A stretch of DNA of 64,000 bases from Mucilaginibacter_A sp964251965. Lineage in GTDB: Bacteria; Bacteroidota; Bacteroidia; Sphingobacteriales; Sphingobacteriaceae. The notes beneath the pieces are model-generated. The model did not search any database. It was not told where the DNA came from and saw only the letters and a list, made by a program, of their open reading frames with translations. Of the stretch, positions 41,661-49,912 are shown piece by piece (position 1 is the stretch's first letter; the number at the start of each line of letters is the position of its first letter). The stretch covers positions 186,001 through 250,000 of the forward strand of contig CAXULQ010000004.1 in the NCBI GenBank assembly GCA_964251965.1, given 5' to 3'. Both the position numbers and the translations under genes were made by a program.

Positions 41661-42083
41661 TTATTGTTCGTTTTTTTGTTGGATGGCGGTTACAAGTTCC
41701 TTTGCATCTATTATAAATTGTGGAAGTAAGGTTAATGTTTCTTCGGCAAAATTTACGCCGTAGTCGTGCGCTGTATTGTTCCGGTTGTCTCGGTATTGCA
41801 ACCATCTTTCACAAGCTTCATCTGTAATTATACTCCGCAGTAACGCGCTTCGAAAAACATCTTTAAAAACCAATTTGTCAACAGCTCCAGATGAATGAAA
41901 ATAAGGTTTTAATACCTTCCGCAGCAACTTACCGCTTTGTTCTAATATAATCTCAAACTCTTTGATACAGGCAGAACGGTACATATCGTAATCAATAAGC
42001 GAAGAATCCGCACTCAAAAGCAAGGTATATGCTTTTTCTAAAGTGTTGATGCAACGTTCATAATAAGTAGTATCAATGTACAT
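41661..42083 (-). CDS. HEPN-domain protein (putative RNase toxin)
   Basis: All-helical 140-residue protein of the HI0074/nucleotidyltransferase-substrate-binding type. The HEPN motif R-x4-H is Arg101 to His106 in YRDNRNNTAHDYG, the proposed RNase active site. It is the first gene of a two-gene unit with the MNT protein. A TACTTTTG box at 42169-42176 (minus strand) may be its -7 promoter element. Confidence 0.87.
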   Translation of the reverse strand: MYIDTTYYERCINTLEKAYTLLLSADSSLIDYDMYRSACIKEFEIILEQSGKLLRKVLKPYFHSSGAVDKLVFKDVFRSALLRSIITDEACERWLQYRDNRNNTAHDYGVNFAEETLTLLPQFIIDAKELVTAIQQKNEQ

Positions 42084-42193
42084 TGTTGGAATGCAGTTTT
42101 AAGTTTGCTTGCTAAATTGAGTTAATTGTGATATTAAAAAGCCGCAACTTCTCAAAAAAAGACAAAAACAAAAGTAAGCTTAAAATTTATTCT

Positions 42194-42236
42194 GTAAAAG
42201 AAGCATCAAAGATTGAATGCTGCATACTTCTTTTAC
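42194..42236. repeat. inverted pair of dispersed motifs
   Basis: GTAAAAGAAGCAT and, 17 bases on, ATACTTCTTTTAC in the opposite sense. The arms match in 12 of 13 positions. It lies in the divergent gap between the HEPN gene and the reductase gene. Confidence 0.8.
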
Positions 42237-42317
42237 CAGCAAAAAACTATTAAACATCAGCAAAATGTAATGCTTCTAAATTACTGTCAACCGGCAGCCA
42301 CAAATCCTCTTTCGTAG

Positions 42318-42347
42318 TTTGGTTTCATTTTTAGGTTGATAGCTTTG
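42318..42347 (+). promoter_or_regulatory. promoter of the OYE-type reductase gene
   Basis: TTTG at 42318-42321, an 18-base spacer and TAGCTTTG at 42340-42347 fit the Bacteroidota consensus TTTG/TAnnTTTG. The start of transcription would fall about 14 bases before the ATG. Confidence 0.6.
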
Positions 42348-42367
42348 GTTGTTATAACATATAAAAA

Positions 42368-43486
42368 ATGAGCACAACACAAAATATTGCCGGATTGGAT
42401 ACATTATTCCGTCCGTTCAAACTAAAATCATTAAACCTGAAAAACAGGATTGTAATGGCACCGATGACACGCTCTTTTTCTCCAAACGGAATTCCCGGAG
42501 ATAATGTGGCCGATTATTACCGCCGCCGCGCAGAAGGTGAAGCCGGATTAATCCTTTCGGAAGGAACGGTTATTGATCGCGTAGCATCTTCCAACGATCC
42601 AAATATCCCGTATTTTTATGGTGATGCCGCATTGGCTGGCTGGAAAAAAGTAATTGATGGCGTTCATGCTGCCGATGGTGCCATGGCTCCGCAGATTTGG
42701 CATATGGGCATTATGGCCCCAAAACCAGGCTGGCTTCCGGCTACACCTTTTGAAGGCCCTTCCGGTTACGTTTCCGAAGGAAAAAAAGGCGGAGTTGCGA
42801 TGACTGAAAACGACATCGCCGATACCATTGCCGCTTACGCAAGTGCTGCTGCCGATGCCAAACGTTTAGGTTTTGATTCTGTGGAACTGCACGGCGCGCA
42901 TGGTTATTTAATCGACCAGTTTTTTTGGGGAGCAGTAAACGAACGTACCGATGCTTTCGGCGGAAAAACTTTGCCAGAAAGAAGCCGTTTTGCGGTAGAA
43001 GTTGTCAAAGCTGTCCGTGCTGCTGTTGGCGAAGATTTTGCCGTTATCATCCGATTATCGCAATGGAAACAACAGGATTTGACCGTGAAGCTGGCCAAAA
43101 CGCCGCAGGAAATGGAAGCCTGGCTTGCACCAATGGCAGATGCTGGCGTGGATATTTTCCATTGTTCGCAACGCCGTTTTTGGGAACCTGAATTTGAAGG
43201 TTCTGATTTAAATTTTGCCGGCTGGGCAAAAAAAGTAACCGGAAAAGCTACAATCTCTGTGGGTTCTGTTGGATTATCCGGTGAATTTATGGCTGCTTTT
43301 GGCGGAGAAACTTCTCAACCCAAATCATTGGAAGAATTGGTAAACCGAATGGAAAAAGGCGAATTTGATCTGGTTGCTGTTGGCCGCGCTTTATTAGCAG
43401 ACCCGCAATGGATTAAAAAAGTAACCGAAGGCCGCACAAACGAATTAAAAGGCTTCACAAAAGAAGCATTGGCAACCTTGGTTTAA
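42368..43486 (+). CDS. Old Yellow Enzyme-type NADH:flavin oxidoreductase
   Basis: FMN-dependent ene-reductase, a single TIM barrel of 372 residues. Motifs are FKLKSLNLKNRIVMAPMTRSF at the N-terminus, QIWHMG, the substrate-binding VELHGAHGYLIDQFF, and FDLVAVGRALLADPQWIKK at the FMN phosphate site. The active-site pair in the helix after strand 5 is of the His/His or His/Asn type. It reduces activated C=C bonds of unsaturated aldehydes and ketones. It has its own promoter. Confidence 0.93.
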   Translation: MSTTQNIAGLDTLFRPFKLKSLNLKNRIVMAPMTRSFSPNGIPGDNVADYYRRRAEGEAGLILSEGTVIDRVASSNDPNIPYFYGDAALAGWKKVIDGVHAADGAMAPQIWHMGIMAPKPGWLPATPFEGPSGYVSEGKKGGVAMTENDIADTIAAYASAAADAKRLGFDSVELHGAHGYLIDQFFWGAVNERTDAFGGKTLPERSRFAVEVVKAVRAAVGEDFAVIIRLSQWKQQDLTVKLAKTPQEMEAWLAPMADAGVDIFHCSQRRFWEPEFEGSDLNFAGWAKKVTGKATISVGSVGLSGEFMAAFGGETSQPKSLEELVNRMEKGEFDLVAVGRALLADPQWIKKVTEGRTNELKGFTKEALATLV

Positions 43487-43518
43487 GAGCGTGTTTAAAT
43501 TTTTTCCGTAAGCATTTT

Positions 43519-43671
43519 AGCTCTGTAGGAGCTACCTGTTTATAGAGCTATTTTGTGATTTGAACCAAGCTCCGTAGGTGCTTCCTAAAAATTGTTCAAT
43601 TATCGGAAGCACCTACGGAGCTTTAACATCCGCTTTTATTTTTGCTATAAACAGGAAGCACCTATGATGCT
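43519..43671. repeat. REP-like inverted repeat cluster
   Basis: A perfect 19-base inverted repeat, AAGCTCCGTAGGTGCTTCC (43567-43585) and its complement (43605-43623), is flanked by two further related arms with TAGGAGCTACCTGTTTATAG and the reverse CTATAAACAGGAAGCACCTA. This resembles short palindromic repeats widespread in Bacteroidota genomes. It lies in a 468-base gap that holds no gene. Confidence 0.8.
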
Positions 43672-43731
43672 ATTTGCATAGTTACAATTCATCTCTACAT
43701 ATACTTTCAGCATAAAAACAAAATTTATGGG

Positions 43732-43746
43732 CATAAAAGAAGCATC
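43732..43746 (+). repeat. dispersed motif copy (GAAG type)
   Basis: CATAAAAGAAGCATC, preceded by AAAATTTATGGG, between the REP-like cluster and the next hairpin. Confidence 0.75.
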
Positions 43747-43799
43747 ATGAATTGTTCTGATAGAAATTTAAACAGGCTCTTAGATTAAAGGCTACTTAT

Positions 43800-43813
43800 A
43801 TACTTCTTTTATC
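43800..43813 (-). repeat. dispersed motif copy (GAAG type)
   Basis: ATACTTCTTTTATC, facing the copy at 43732 and directly before a long hairpin. Confidence 0.75.
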
Positions 43814-43815
43814 AC

Positions 43816-43859
43816 ATAAGATACAAGGCCGGGAAATTTTTCCCGGCCTTGTATCTTAT
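43816..43859. terminator. perfect 21-base hairpin
   Basis: ATAAGATACAAGGCCGGGAA and one more A pair with an exact complement around a two-base loop. The stem is too long for a typical terminator and has no long T-run, yet it could stop transcription on either strand before the GH3 gene. Confidence 0.6.
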
Positions 43860-43954
43860 ATAGCATCAGGCTTGTTTTTTTATTCGGTACAAACCAGAAA
43901 CCTCTTAAATATCAGGATAATTTGTGTATTATTATACCATTCAAACCTAATTTT

Positions 43955-46321
43955 ATGAAGTACCCAAAACAGCTTTCGTTATTGTTTTTGCTGCCTGTTG
44001 CTGTATTCGTGCAGTCTTGCAGCAAATCGTTGCCCCAACTTGGAAAAAGTTCGGTAAAAGAAGTAGTTGCCGCCATGACGTTGGAAGAAAAAGCACGCAT
44101 GGTTGTTGGCATGGGCTTTAAAATGCCTGGTATGCCGCCACCAAAAAAAGGTGATACTTCCAGTATTGATATTGGCGGGTTCAAATTGCCGGCTTCTGAT
44201 CCGGATGCTTACAATATCCCCGAAAAAGTTCCAGGTGCTGCAGGTAGGTTGCATGGTGTCCCACGCCTTGGAATTCCTATTATGACGGTTTCCGACGGGC
44301 CTGCCGGTTTGCGTATCGAACCTACCCGGAACAACGACAAATCAAAAACCTATTATGCGACTGCTTTTCCGGTAGGCACGCTGTTGGCTTCCTCTTGGGA
44401 CACCGCGCTGGTAAAAAAAGTAGGCACAGCTTTCGGAAGCGAGGTACGTGATTATGGTGTTGATATTTTGCTGGCACCTGCTTTAAATATTCATAGAAAC
44501 CCATTAGGCGGACGAAATTTTGAATATTATTCTGAAGATCCTTTAGTGGCCGGTAAAATAACAGCAGCAATCGTTCAAGGCATTCAGTCAAACGGAGTTG
44601 GTACTTCTATCAAACATTTTGCGGCCAACAACCAGGAAAGTAACCGGAACTCGGTTAATGCGATTGTGAGCGAACGTGCCATGCGTGAGATTTACTTAAA
44701 AGGATTTGAAATTGCAGTAAAAGAGTCTGATCCCTGGACGGTAATGTCATCTTACAACAAAATAAACGGGACTTATACTTCGGAAAGGCCGGATTTATTG
44801 ACAACAATCCTGAAAAAAGAATGGGGTTTTAAAGGTTTTGTGATGACGGATTGGTTTGGCGGAAAAGATGCAGTAGCACAAATGAGAGCCGGAAACGATT
44901 TGATTATGCCGGGCAGTCCGAGTAAATCCAGAGAAATAGAAGCAGCTGTTAAAAGCGGAAAACTCGACGTTAAACAATTGGACGAAAACGTAGAACGGAT
45001 TTTAAACATTATTTTAAAATCACCATCCTTTCTTAAATACAAAAATAGTGACAAACCGGATCTAAAGGCAGATGCGCAGGTATCTCGTTCGGCAGCAGCA
45101 GAAGGCATGATCTTGCTGAAAAACAACGGACAAGCACTTCCGCTCCAAAAAGGAAAAAAACTGGCTGTTTTCGGCAATACTTCGTATGATATTATTGCTG
45201 GCGGCACAGGCAGCGGCGATGTAAATAAAGCTTACACCATTTCTTTGCTGCAAGGTTTAAGCAACGCCGGTTATCAGGCTGACCAAACCATTGCAAACAG
45301 TTACAAAGCTTATTTAACTGATGCAAAAGCCAAACAACCAAAACCGAAAAACTTTTTTGATCATCCGGCCCCAATTCAGGAAACAAATAACAAACAGGAT
45401 ATTAATTCTGGTACAACCAACGATGATGCTGCCATTATCACCATCGGCAGGAACGCCGGCGAAGGTGCCGACCGAAAACTGAACAATGATTATTATCTAA
45501 CGGATGCCGAAAAAACATTGATAAAAACAGTATCGGCAGCTTTTCATGCCGCAAATAAAAAAGTAATTGTGGTATTGAATATTGGCGGCGTAACCGATGT
45601 AAGCAGCTGGAGAGACGAGGTTGATGGCATTTTATTAGCCTGGCAGCCAGGTTTGGAAGCCGGAAATGCCATTGCCGATGTTTTATCAGGAAAAGTAAAC
45701 CCATCGGGGAAACTGGCCACTACTTTTCCCGCAAAGTACCAGGATGTTCCTTCTGCAAAAAACTTTCCGGGCACACCTGCGGATAAACTAGTTAGCGTAA
45801 CTTATGAAGAAGGAATTTATGTTGGCTATCGTTATTACAATACTTTTGGCGTAAAACCGGCTTATCCGTTTGGCTTCGGTTTGTCTTATACCAGCTTCAC
45901 TTACAATAACTTAAAATTGAGCGATGCTTCTTTTAATGGCAAAATTTCAGCAAATATTACGATTACCAACAGCGGGAAAGTGGCCGGAAAAGAAGTTGTA
46001 CAATTGTACTTAACTGCGCCAGCCAAAGAAATGGACAAGCCTTCGGAAGAGTTAAAAGGTTTTGCCAAAACAAAATTGCTTCAACCAGGACAATCGCAAA
46101 CGCTCACTTTTACAATCAACGCGTTGGATTTGGCTTCTTACGATACCAAAAGTTCTTCATGGGTTGCTGAGGCTGGAAATTATACCGTGAAAATTGGTGC
46201 TTCCTCCGCAGATATTAAACAAACGGCCAGTTTTCAATCTGCAAAAAGGATTGTGGTTGAAAAAGATTCCAAAGTATTAACACCGCAGGTAAACATACAT
46301 GAACTGAAGAACAGCAAGTAA
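43955..46321 (+). CDS. GH3 beta-glucosidase lipoprotein
   Basis: Retaining exo-beta-glucosidase of 788 residues. The ATG at 43955 gives a lipoprotein signal ending at Cys22 (VFVQSC). Domain order is a TIM barrel (about 30-370) with KHFAANNQESNR at 220-231 and nucleophile Asp299 in GFVMTDWFGG, an alpha/beta sandwich (about 400-640) and a C-terminal fibronectin-III-like domain (about 680-755). It would release glucose from beta-glucosides at the cell surface. It is 23 kb from the keto-glycoside locus and a link in function is only a suggestion. Confidence 0.93.
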   Translation: MKYPKQLSLLFLLPVAVFVQSCSKSLPQLGKSSVKEVVAAMTLEEKARMVVGMGFKMPGMPPPKKGDTSSIDIGGFKLPASDPDAYNIPEKVPGAAGRLHGVPRLGIPIMTVSDGPAGLRIEPTRNNDKSKTYYATAFPVGTLLASSWDTALVKKVGTAFGSEVRDYGVDILLAPALNIHRNPLGGRNFEYYSEDPLVAGKITAAIVQGIQSNGVGTSIKHFAANNQESNRNSVNAIVSERAMREIYLKGFEIAVKESDPWTVMSSYNKINGTYTSERPDLLTTILKKEWGFKGFVMTDWFGGKDAVAQMRAGNDLIMPGSPSKSREIEAAVKSGKLDVKQLDENVERILNIILKSPSFLKYKNSDKPDLKADAQVSRSAAAEGMILLKNNGQALPLQKGKKLAVFGNTSYDIIAGGTGSGDVNKAYTISLLQGLSNAGYQADQTIANSYKAYLTDAKAKQPKPKNFFDHPAPIQETNNKQDINSGTTNDDAAIITIGRNAGEGADRKLNNDYYLTDAEKTLIKTVSAAFHAANKKVIVVLNIGGVTDVSSWRDEVDGILLAWQPGLEAGNAIADVLSGKVNPSGKLATTFPAKYQDVPSAKNFPGTPADKLVSVTYEEGIYVGYRYYNTFGVKPAYPFGFGLSYTSFTYNNLKLSDASFNGKISANITITNSGKVAGKEVVQLYLTAPAKEMDKPSEELKGFAKTKLLQPGQSQTLTFTINALDLASYDTKSSSWVAEAGNYTVKIGASSADIKQTASFQSAKRIVVEKDSKVLTPQVNIHELKNSK

Positions 46322-46323
46322 CA

Positions 46324-46336
46324 AATGCTTCTTTTA
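46324..46336 (-). repeat. dispersed motif copy (GAAG type)
   Basis: AATGCTTCTTTTA, beginning 3 bases after the GH3 stop codon and followed by GTGCATAATTTTA, a degenerate tail. Confidence 0.72.
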
Positions 46337-46350
46337 GTGCATAATTTTAG

Positions 46351-46377
46351 GCCGGAATAAATTTTCCGGCTTTTTTT
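46351..46377 (+). terminator. GH3 terminator
   Basis: GCCGGAA and TTCCGGC around TAAATT, then seven T residues. Confidence 0.85.
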
Positions 46378-46477
46378 ATAGTTGATTTTTTTTCTTTAGG
46401 TTGTAATTGTAAAAACAGCTGTTGTTAATCTAAATGGTCAGGTTTTTGTAGAGTCCAAAAAAATAAAATCTACAATT

Positions 46478-47341
46478 ATGGAACAAAAACCAAGTGAATT
46501 TTCAGGAAAAGAAAAACAAGAATCCCAACCCGGAATTGAAGCGCAAATGGATCCAAAGCCAGAATACATCAACGCTAATTATAAAGGTTCGGGCAAATTG
46601 AAAGGTAAAAAAGCTTTGATTACCGGCGGCGACAGCGGAATTGGCCGTGCAGTTGCTGTCCACTTTGCCCGTGAAGGTGCAGATGTAGCCATTGTTTATT
46701 TGGATGAGGACGAAGATGCCGAAGAAACAAAAGCTTTGATTGAAGCAGAAGGAGGCAAAGCTTTGCTGATCAAAGGCGATGTGGCCGACCCGGAAACGAG
46801 TGTAAAAGCGGTACAACAAACGGTTGATGCTTTTGGCGGATTAAACATTTTGGTAAACAATGCCGCGCAGCAATTTCCGCAAAAAGATATTTCCGGCATC
46901 AGCAACGAGCAATTGGAGAAAACTTTCAAAACCAACATCTTTGCCCATTTTTACTTCGCAAAAGAAGCATTAAAATATTTGGAAGAAGGTGATTCTATCA
47001 TCAACACCACTTCGGTTACGGCTTACCGTTCTTCTCCAAACTTGCTGGATTATTCTTCTACCAAGGGCGCAATTACGGCTTTTACACGTTCGCTGGGGAC
47101 GAATTTGGCAGAGAAAAAAATCCGTGTAAACGGTGTTGCGCCAGGGCCAATTTGGACGCCATTAATTGTATCCACATTTGATGAAAAAAAGATTGAAAGC
47201 TTTGGAAAAGATGTGCCGTTGGGTCGCGCTGGCCAACCTTCAGAAGTTGCACCAGCTTATGTTTTTCTGGCTTCGCAGGACGCTTCTTACATCACCGGAC
47301 AAATTATACATGTAAATGGAGGCGAAGTAGTGAATGCGTAA
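46478..47341 (+). CDS. SDR-family oxidoreductase
   Basis: Short-chain dehydrogenase of 287 residues with an N-terminal extension of about 40 residues (EFSGKEKQESQPGIEAQMDP) typical of the YhdF/YghA stress-related group. NAD(P) motif is TGGDSGIGRAVAVHF, followed by NNAAQQFP and the catalytic YSSTK (Tyr-x3-Lys), and C-terminal YITGQIIHVNGG. Substrate is unknown, and glucose or aldehyde reduction is reported for relatives. Single-gene unit ended by a terminator. Confidence 0.92.
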   Translation: MEQKPSEFSGKEKQESQPGIEAQMDPKPEYINANYKGSGKLKGKKALITGGDSGIGRAVAVHFAREGADVAIVYLDEDEDAEETKALIEAEGGKALLIKGDVADPETSVKAVQQTVDAFGGLNILVNNAAQQFPQKDISGISNEQLEKTFKTNIFAHFYFAKEALKYLEEGDSIINTTSVTAYRSSPNLLDYSSTKGAITAFTRSLGTNLAEKKIRVNGVAPGPIWTPLIVSTFDEKKIESFGKDVPLGRAGQPSEVAPAYVFLASQDASYITGQIIHVNGGEVVNA

Positions 47342-47368
47342 ATTGAGTTAAGAATTATAATTTTTGTG

Positions 47369-47394
47369 GGCCGGAATAACTTCCGGCCTTTTTT
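47369..47394 (+). terminator. SDR gene terminator
   Basis: GGCCGGAA and TTCCGGCC around TAAC, followed by six T residues. Confidence 0.87.
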
Positions 47395-47430
47395 GTAGCT
47401 GGCTTTTAATTTAAAAAACACACCCCGGCG

Positions 47431-47604
47431 ATGATGCTGTTTTTACAACAGAAAAAACAGAAGCTGCAGCAATTGTTGCAGGAGATAAAAACTTCTGTTA
47501 TTTATGAATTGTGGATGAGCAAAAAAGATATGGCAGTTTTGATTGCAGCATTAAAAATTGAGTTTGAAGAACGGATTGCAGTGATGGAAAAGAGGACCAA
47601 ATAG
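47431..47604 (+). CDS. small helical protein, unknown function
   Basis: A possible 57-codon gene, MMLFLQQKKQKLQQLLQEIK to VMEKRTK. The product would be a basic, Gln/Lys-rich helix followed by an amphipathic one (WMSKKDMAVLIAALKIEFEERI). Codons 2-6 consist of a copy of the dispersed motif (GATGCTGTTTTTAC, 47433-47446), which makes the start doubtful. A later ATG (MSKKDM) would give a shorter peptide. No family recognised. Confidence 0.4.
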   Translation: MMLFLQQKKQKLQQLLQEIKTSVIYELWMSKKDMAVLIAALKIEFEERIAVMEKRTK

Positions 47605-47660
47605 TTGTAACACAAATTTTAAATGCTTCTGTTAAAACCTCAGTTTTACCAAAATGAAAA

Positions 47661-48425
47661 ATGAATTTGACAACAAATACCGGCTTTTATCAACCAGAAA
47701 CCAACCCGAAAGAAACTTTGGTTTTTCTGCATTATTTTGGAGGTTCTGCCCAAAGCTGGGATTGGCTGCTTCCGCTTTTGCAAAACGATTACAATTGTAT
47801 CGCGCTTAATTTACCTGGTTTTGGCGGTGAACCTGCGTTGCCCGAACCTTCTATTGCGGCCTTTACTTCTTTTATCGTGCAAAAATTAGAGTCGCTTAAT
47901 ATTGAAAGTTATGTTTTGATTGGACATTCCATGAGCGGAAAAATTGCAGTTGATGTAGCTACCAATGATTCAAACTTTGCGGTTAAACAATTGATTTTGA
48001 TTGCACCTTCCCCGCCAACTATCGAACATATTGCAGATGAAGAATTGCAGCGGATGCTGATCCATCCAAACCAAAAGGAAGCAGAAACTACAGCTAAAAG
48101 CATCACCATAAAACCGCTAACAGAAGAGCAATATCAGTTAGTCATTAAGAACAATTTGGAAACTGACAACAAAACCTGGAACTGGTGGCTTACAGAAGGT
48201 GTGCGCCATTCCATTGCTGAGGATTCGGCCCATTTATTTTTGCCGATTACGGTTTTAGCTTCTGAAGACGACCCGGCCATTAGTTTTGAAAGTATCAAAA
48301 AAGAAACTATTCCGCATTTGCCGGATGCAAAATTAATCACGACAAAAGGAGTAGGGCATCTCAGTCCGATGGAAGCACCGGAATGGCTGGCCGGGCAAAT
48401 TAAGTTGGTTCTGTACAAAGCATAA
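47661..48425 (+). CDS. alpha/beta hydrolase
   Basis: Cytosolic hydrolase of 254 residues. It has an oxyanion strand FLHYFGGSA, nucleophile Ser90 in GHSMSG, an acidic residue in ASEDDPAI and catalytic His in KGVGHLSPMEAPE. It lacks a signal peptide. The cap domain is small, as in esterases and haloperoxidase-like enzymes. The substrate cannot be told. Confidence 0.87.
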   Translation: MNLTTNTGFYQPETNPKETLVFLHYFGGSAQSWDWLLPLLQNDYNCIALNLPGFGGEPALPEPSIAAFTSFIVQKLESLNIESYVLIGHSMSGKIAVDVATNDSNFAVKQLILIAPSPPTIEHIADEELQRMLIHPNQKEAETTAKSITIKPLTEEQYQLVIKNNLETDNKTWNWWLTEGVRHSIAEDSAHLFLPITVLASEDDPAISFESIKKETIPHLPDAKLITTKGVGHLSPMEAPEWLAGQIKLVLYKA

Positions 48426-48495
48426 TCAGCATAATTATATTAGTTTATGCTGAAATGAGGCAACCTTTTTAGTTAGTACGCTGCTTAATTTCAGA

Positions 48496-48782
48496 ATGAT
48501 GAAAAGAACAATATTATTATCGGCACTACTGGCAATTGTAATTTTGCTGGCAAAAGCACAGCGTTGAACCGGCAAAAGGATATGTTGAGGATCAGGAAGG
48601 TTCTAAAATGTTGGTTTATAAAGTAGTAGATGCAGCGATTAAGGAAGTGATTTATGTGACTATAGATTTCCACTGTCATCATATCCGGCAACCCAAATGG
48701 CGGCTGGAAAGAAAGTGATTTGAAGGAATCCGGAATTAAAACCCGGGAGTTTTTGCGGAAGTATAACGCAAATGAAAAATAA
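48496..48782 (+). pseudogene. frameshifted gene for a small secreted protein
   Basis: An ATG start with a good signal peptide (MMKRTILLSALLAIVILLAK, then AQ) runs into a TGA after 23 codons. The protein continues in the second frame (VEPAKGYVEDQEGSKMLVYK to about EVIYVTIDF, 48563-48674) and then in the third (SGNPNGGWKESDLKESGIKT to NANEK, ending with TAA 48780-48782). Two small indels would restore one gene of about 95 codons. It occupies most of the 567-base gap before the methyltransferase-like gene. No family was recognised. Programmed frameshifting is unlikely, as no slippery run is seen at either joint. Confidence 0.6.
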
Positions 48783-48858
48783 ACAAGCGCAGTAACCGCG
48801 AACTTAATAGCGAGGTTTTAATTTTGGTGAAGAATACAATAAAGGTTATCCAGTTAGA

Positions 48859-48877
48859 TGCCGAAAAAATTCGGCAT
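48859..48877. repeat. short hairpin
   Basis: ATGCCGAA and TTCGGCAT around three A residues. It could be a weak transcription stop for the upstream pseudogene. Confidence 0.45.
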
Positions 48878-48899
48878 AAACTAAAATATACATAGAGGC

Positions 48900-48931
48900 A
48901 ATGCTGTTTTTATGCCGATAAAAACAGCATT
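48900..48931. repeat. perfect palindrome made of two dispersed motifs
   Basis: AATGCTGTTTTTAT, GCCG, ATAAAAACAGCATT: two ACAG-type copies in exact 14-base inverted arrangement with a four-base loop. Confidence 0.88.
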
Positions 48932-48992
48932 CGTCATTTCATCAAAACCAAAATTTGTTTAAATGTTTATTGGTTGGATTAAATGAAATAAT

Positions 48993-49784
48993 TTGAAGCG
49001 TTACCGTTTTTTTGAGTTTGAAGATTACTCGTGGTTTCCAAATGTGTTGCGTTCGGGCATGTTGGATTATTTACGTTTTCTCATCCGGCTGCTGCGTGTT
49101 TATCAATCGGTAACGCCTTTACTGTTGGAAGTATTGGAAAAAACAGGAGAAAACAGAATTGTTGATTTGGGTTCTGGCGGCGGCGGACCAGTTGTGCAGG
49201 TTCAGCAAAATTTAAACTTGCAAACTAAACCCGTAAGTTTTATTTTGACGGATAAGTTTCCCAACACCGATGCCTGGCGTTACCTCAGCGAAAAAACGAA
49301 AGGACAAATTGGTTTTTATCCGGCATCAATCGATGCGGAAAATATACCCGAAACTTTGAAAGGGATCCGAACTTTGTTTTCGGCAGCGCACCATTTTCGG
49401 CCTGAGCAAATTAAAGCTATTTTACAAGCAGCGGTTAAACAGCGGCAAGCGGTTTGTTTGTTTGATGGAGGCGATAAAAACTGGTTTTTCCTGTTAGGTT
49501 CGCTGATCGTGCATCCGCTGGTTTTCTTTTTTTGTACGCCGTTTTTGCGTCCGTTTAAAATCTCGCGTATTGTGTTTACCTATTTTATCCCGCTCATTCC
49601 GCTTACCACCATTTGGGATGGCTGTGTTTCGCTTTTGCGTTTGTATCAACCACAGGAATTATTGCAGATTGCACAATCCATTCCAACAAAAACTTATACT
49701 TGGAAAGCCGGTAAGGTAAAAAACAATTTGGGCGTGCATGTTACTTATTTAATTGGTTATCCAAACTTGGATACTAATTTCTAA
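48993..49784 (+). CDS. methyltransferase-like protein with hydrophobic segments
   Basis: Protein of 263 residues that starts at a TTG (MKRYRFFEFEDYSWFPN). A class I SAM-binding motif appears in RIVDLGSGGGGPVVQV (55-70) with ILTDKFP after it. Residues about 167-190 and 195-212 are strongly hydrophobic (FFLLGSLIVHPLVFFFCTPF, IVFTYFIPLIPLTTIW), unusual for a methyltransferase and suggesting membrane attachment. The substrate is unknown. No ATG is available near the TTG, so the start rests on the absence of alternatives. Confidence 0.7.
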   Translation: MKRYRFFEFEDYSWFPNVLRSGMLDYLRFLIRLLRVYQSVTPLLLEVLEKTGENRIVDLGSGGGGPVVQVQQNLNLQTKPVSFILTDKFPNTDAWRYLSEKTKGQIGFYPASIDAENIPETLKGIRTLFSAAHHFRPEQIKAILQAAVKQRQAVCLFDGGDKNWFFLLGSLIVHPLVFFFCTPFLRPFKISRIVFTYFIPLIPLTTIWDGCVSLLRLYQPQELLQIAQSIPTKTYTWKAGKVKNNLGVHVTYLIGYPNLDTNF

Positions 49785-49786
49785 GT

Positions 49787-49800
49787 GATAAAAGAAGTAT
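49787..49800 (+). repeat. dispersed motif copy (GAAG type)
   Basis: GATAAAAGAAGTAT, starting 3 bases after the methyltransferase-like stop codon. Confidence 0.78.
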
Positions 49801-49912
49801 GTACTAATTGTAAACAAGCTGATTAAAGTAGTTTTTTCAAAAACCTACCTTATTTAAAAGTTCAACTTTTATTAATAATTTGTGCATTTTTGAAAAATAC
49901 AGTAAAACAAAC

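Noticed and set aside
43519..43671. CRISPR-like array
   Set aside because: The repeats are inverted, not direct, with no regular spacers and no cas genes.
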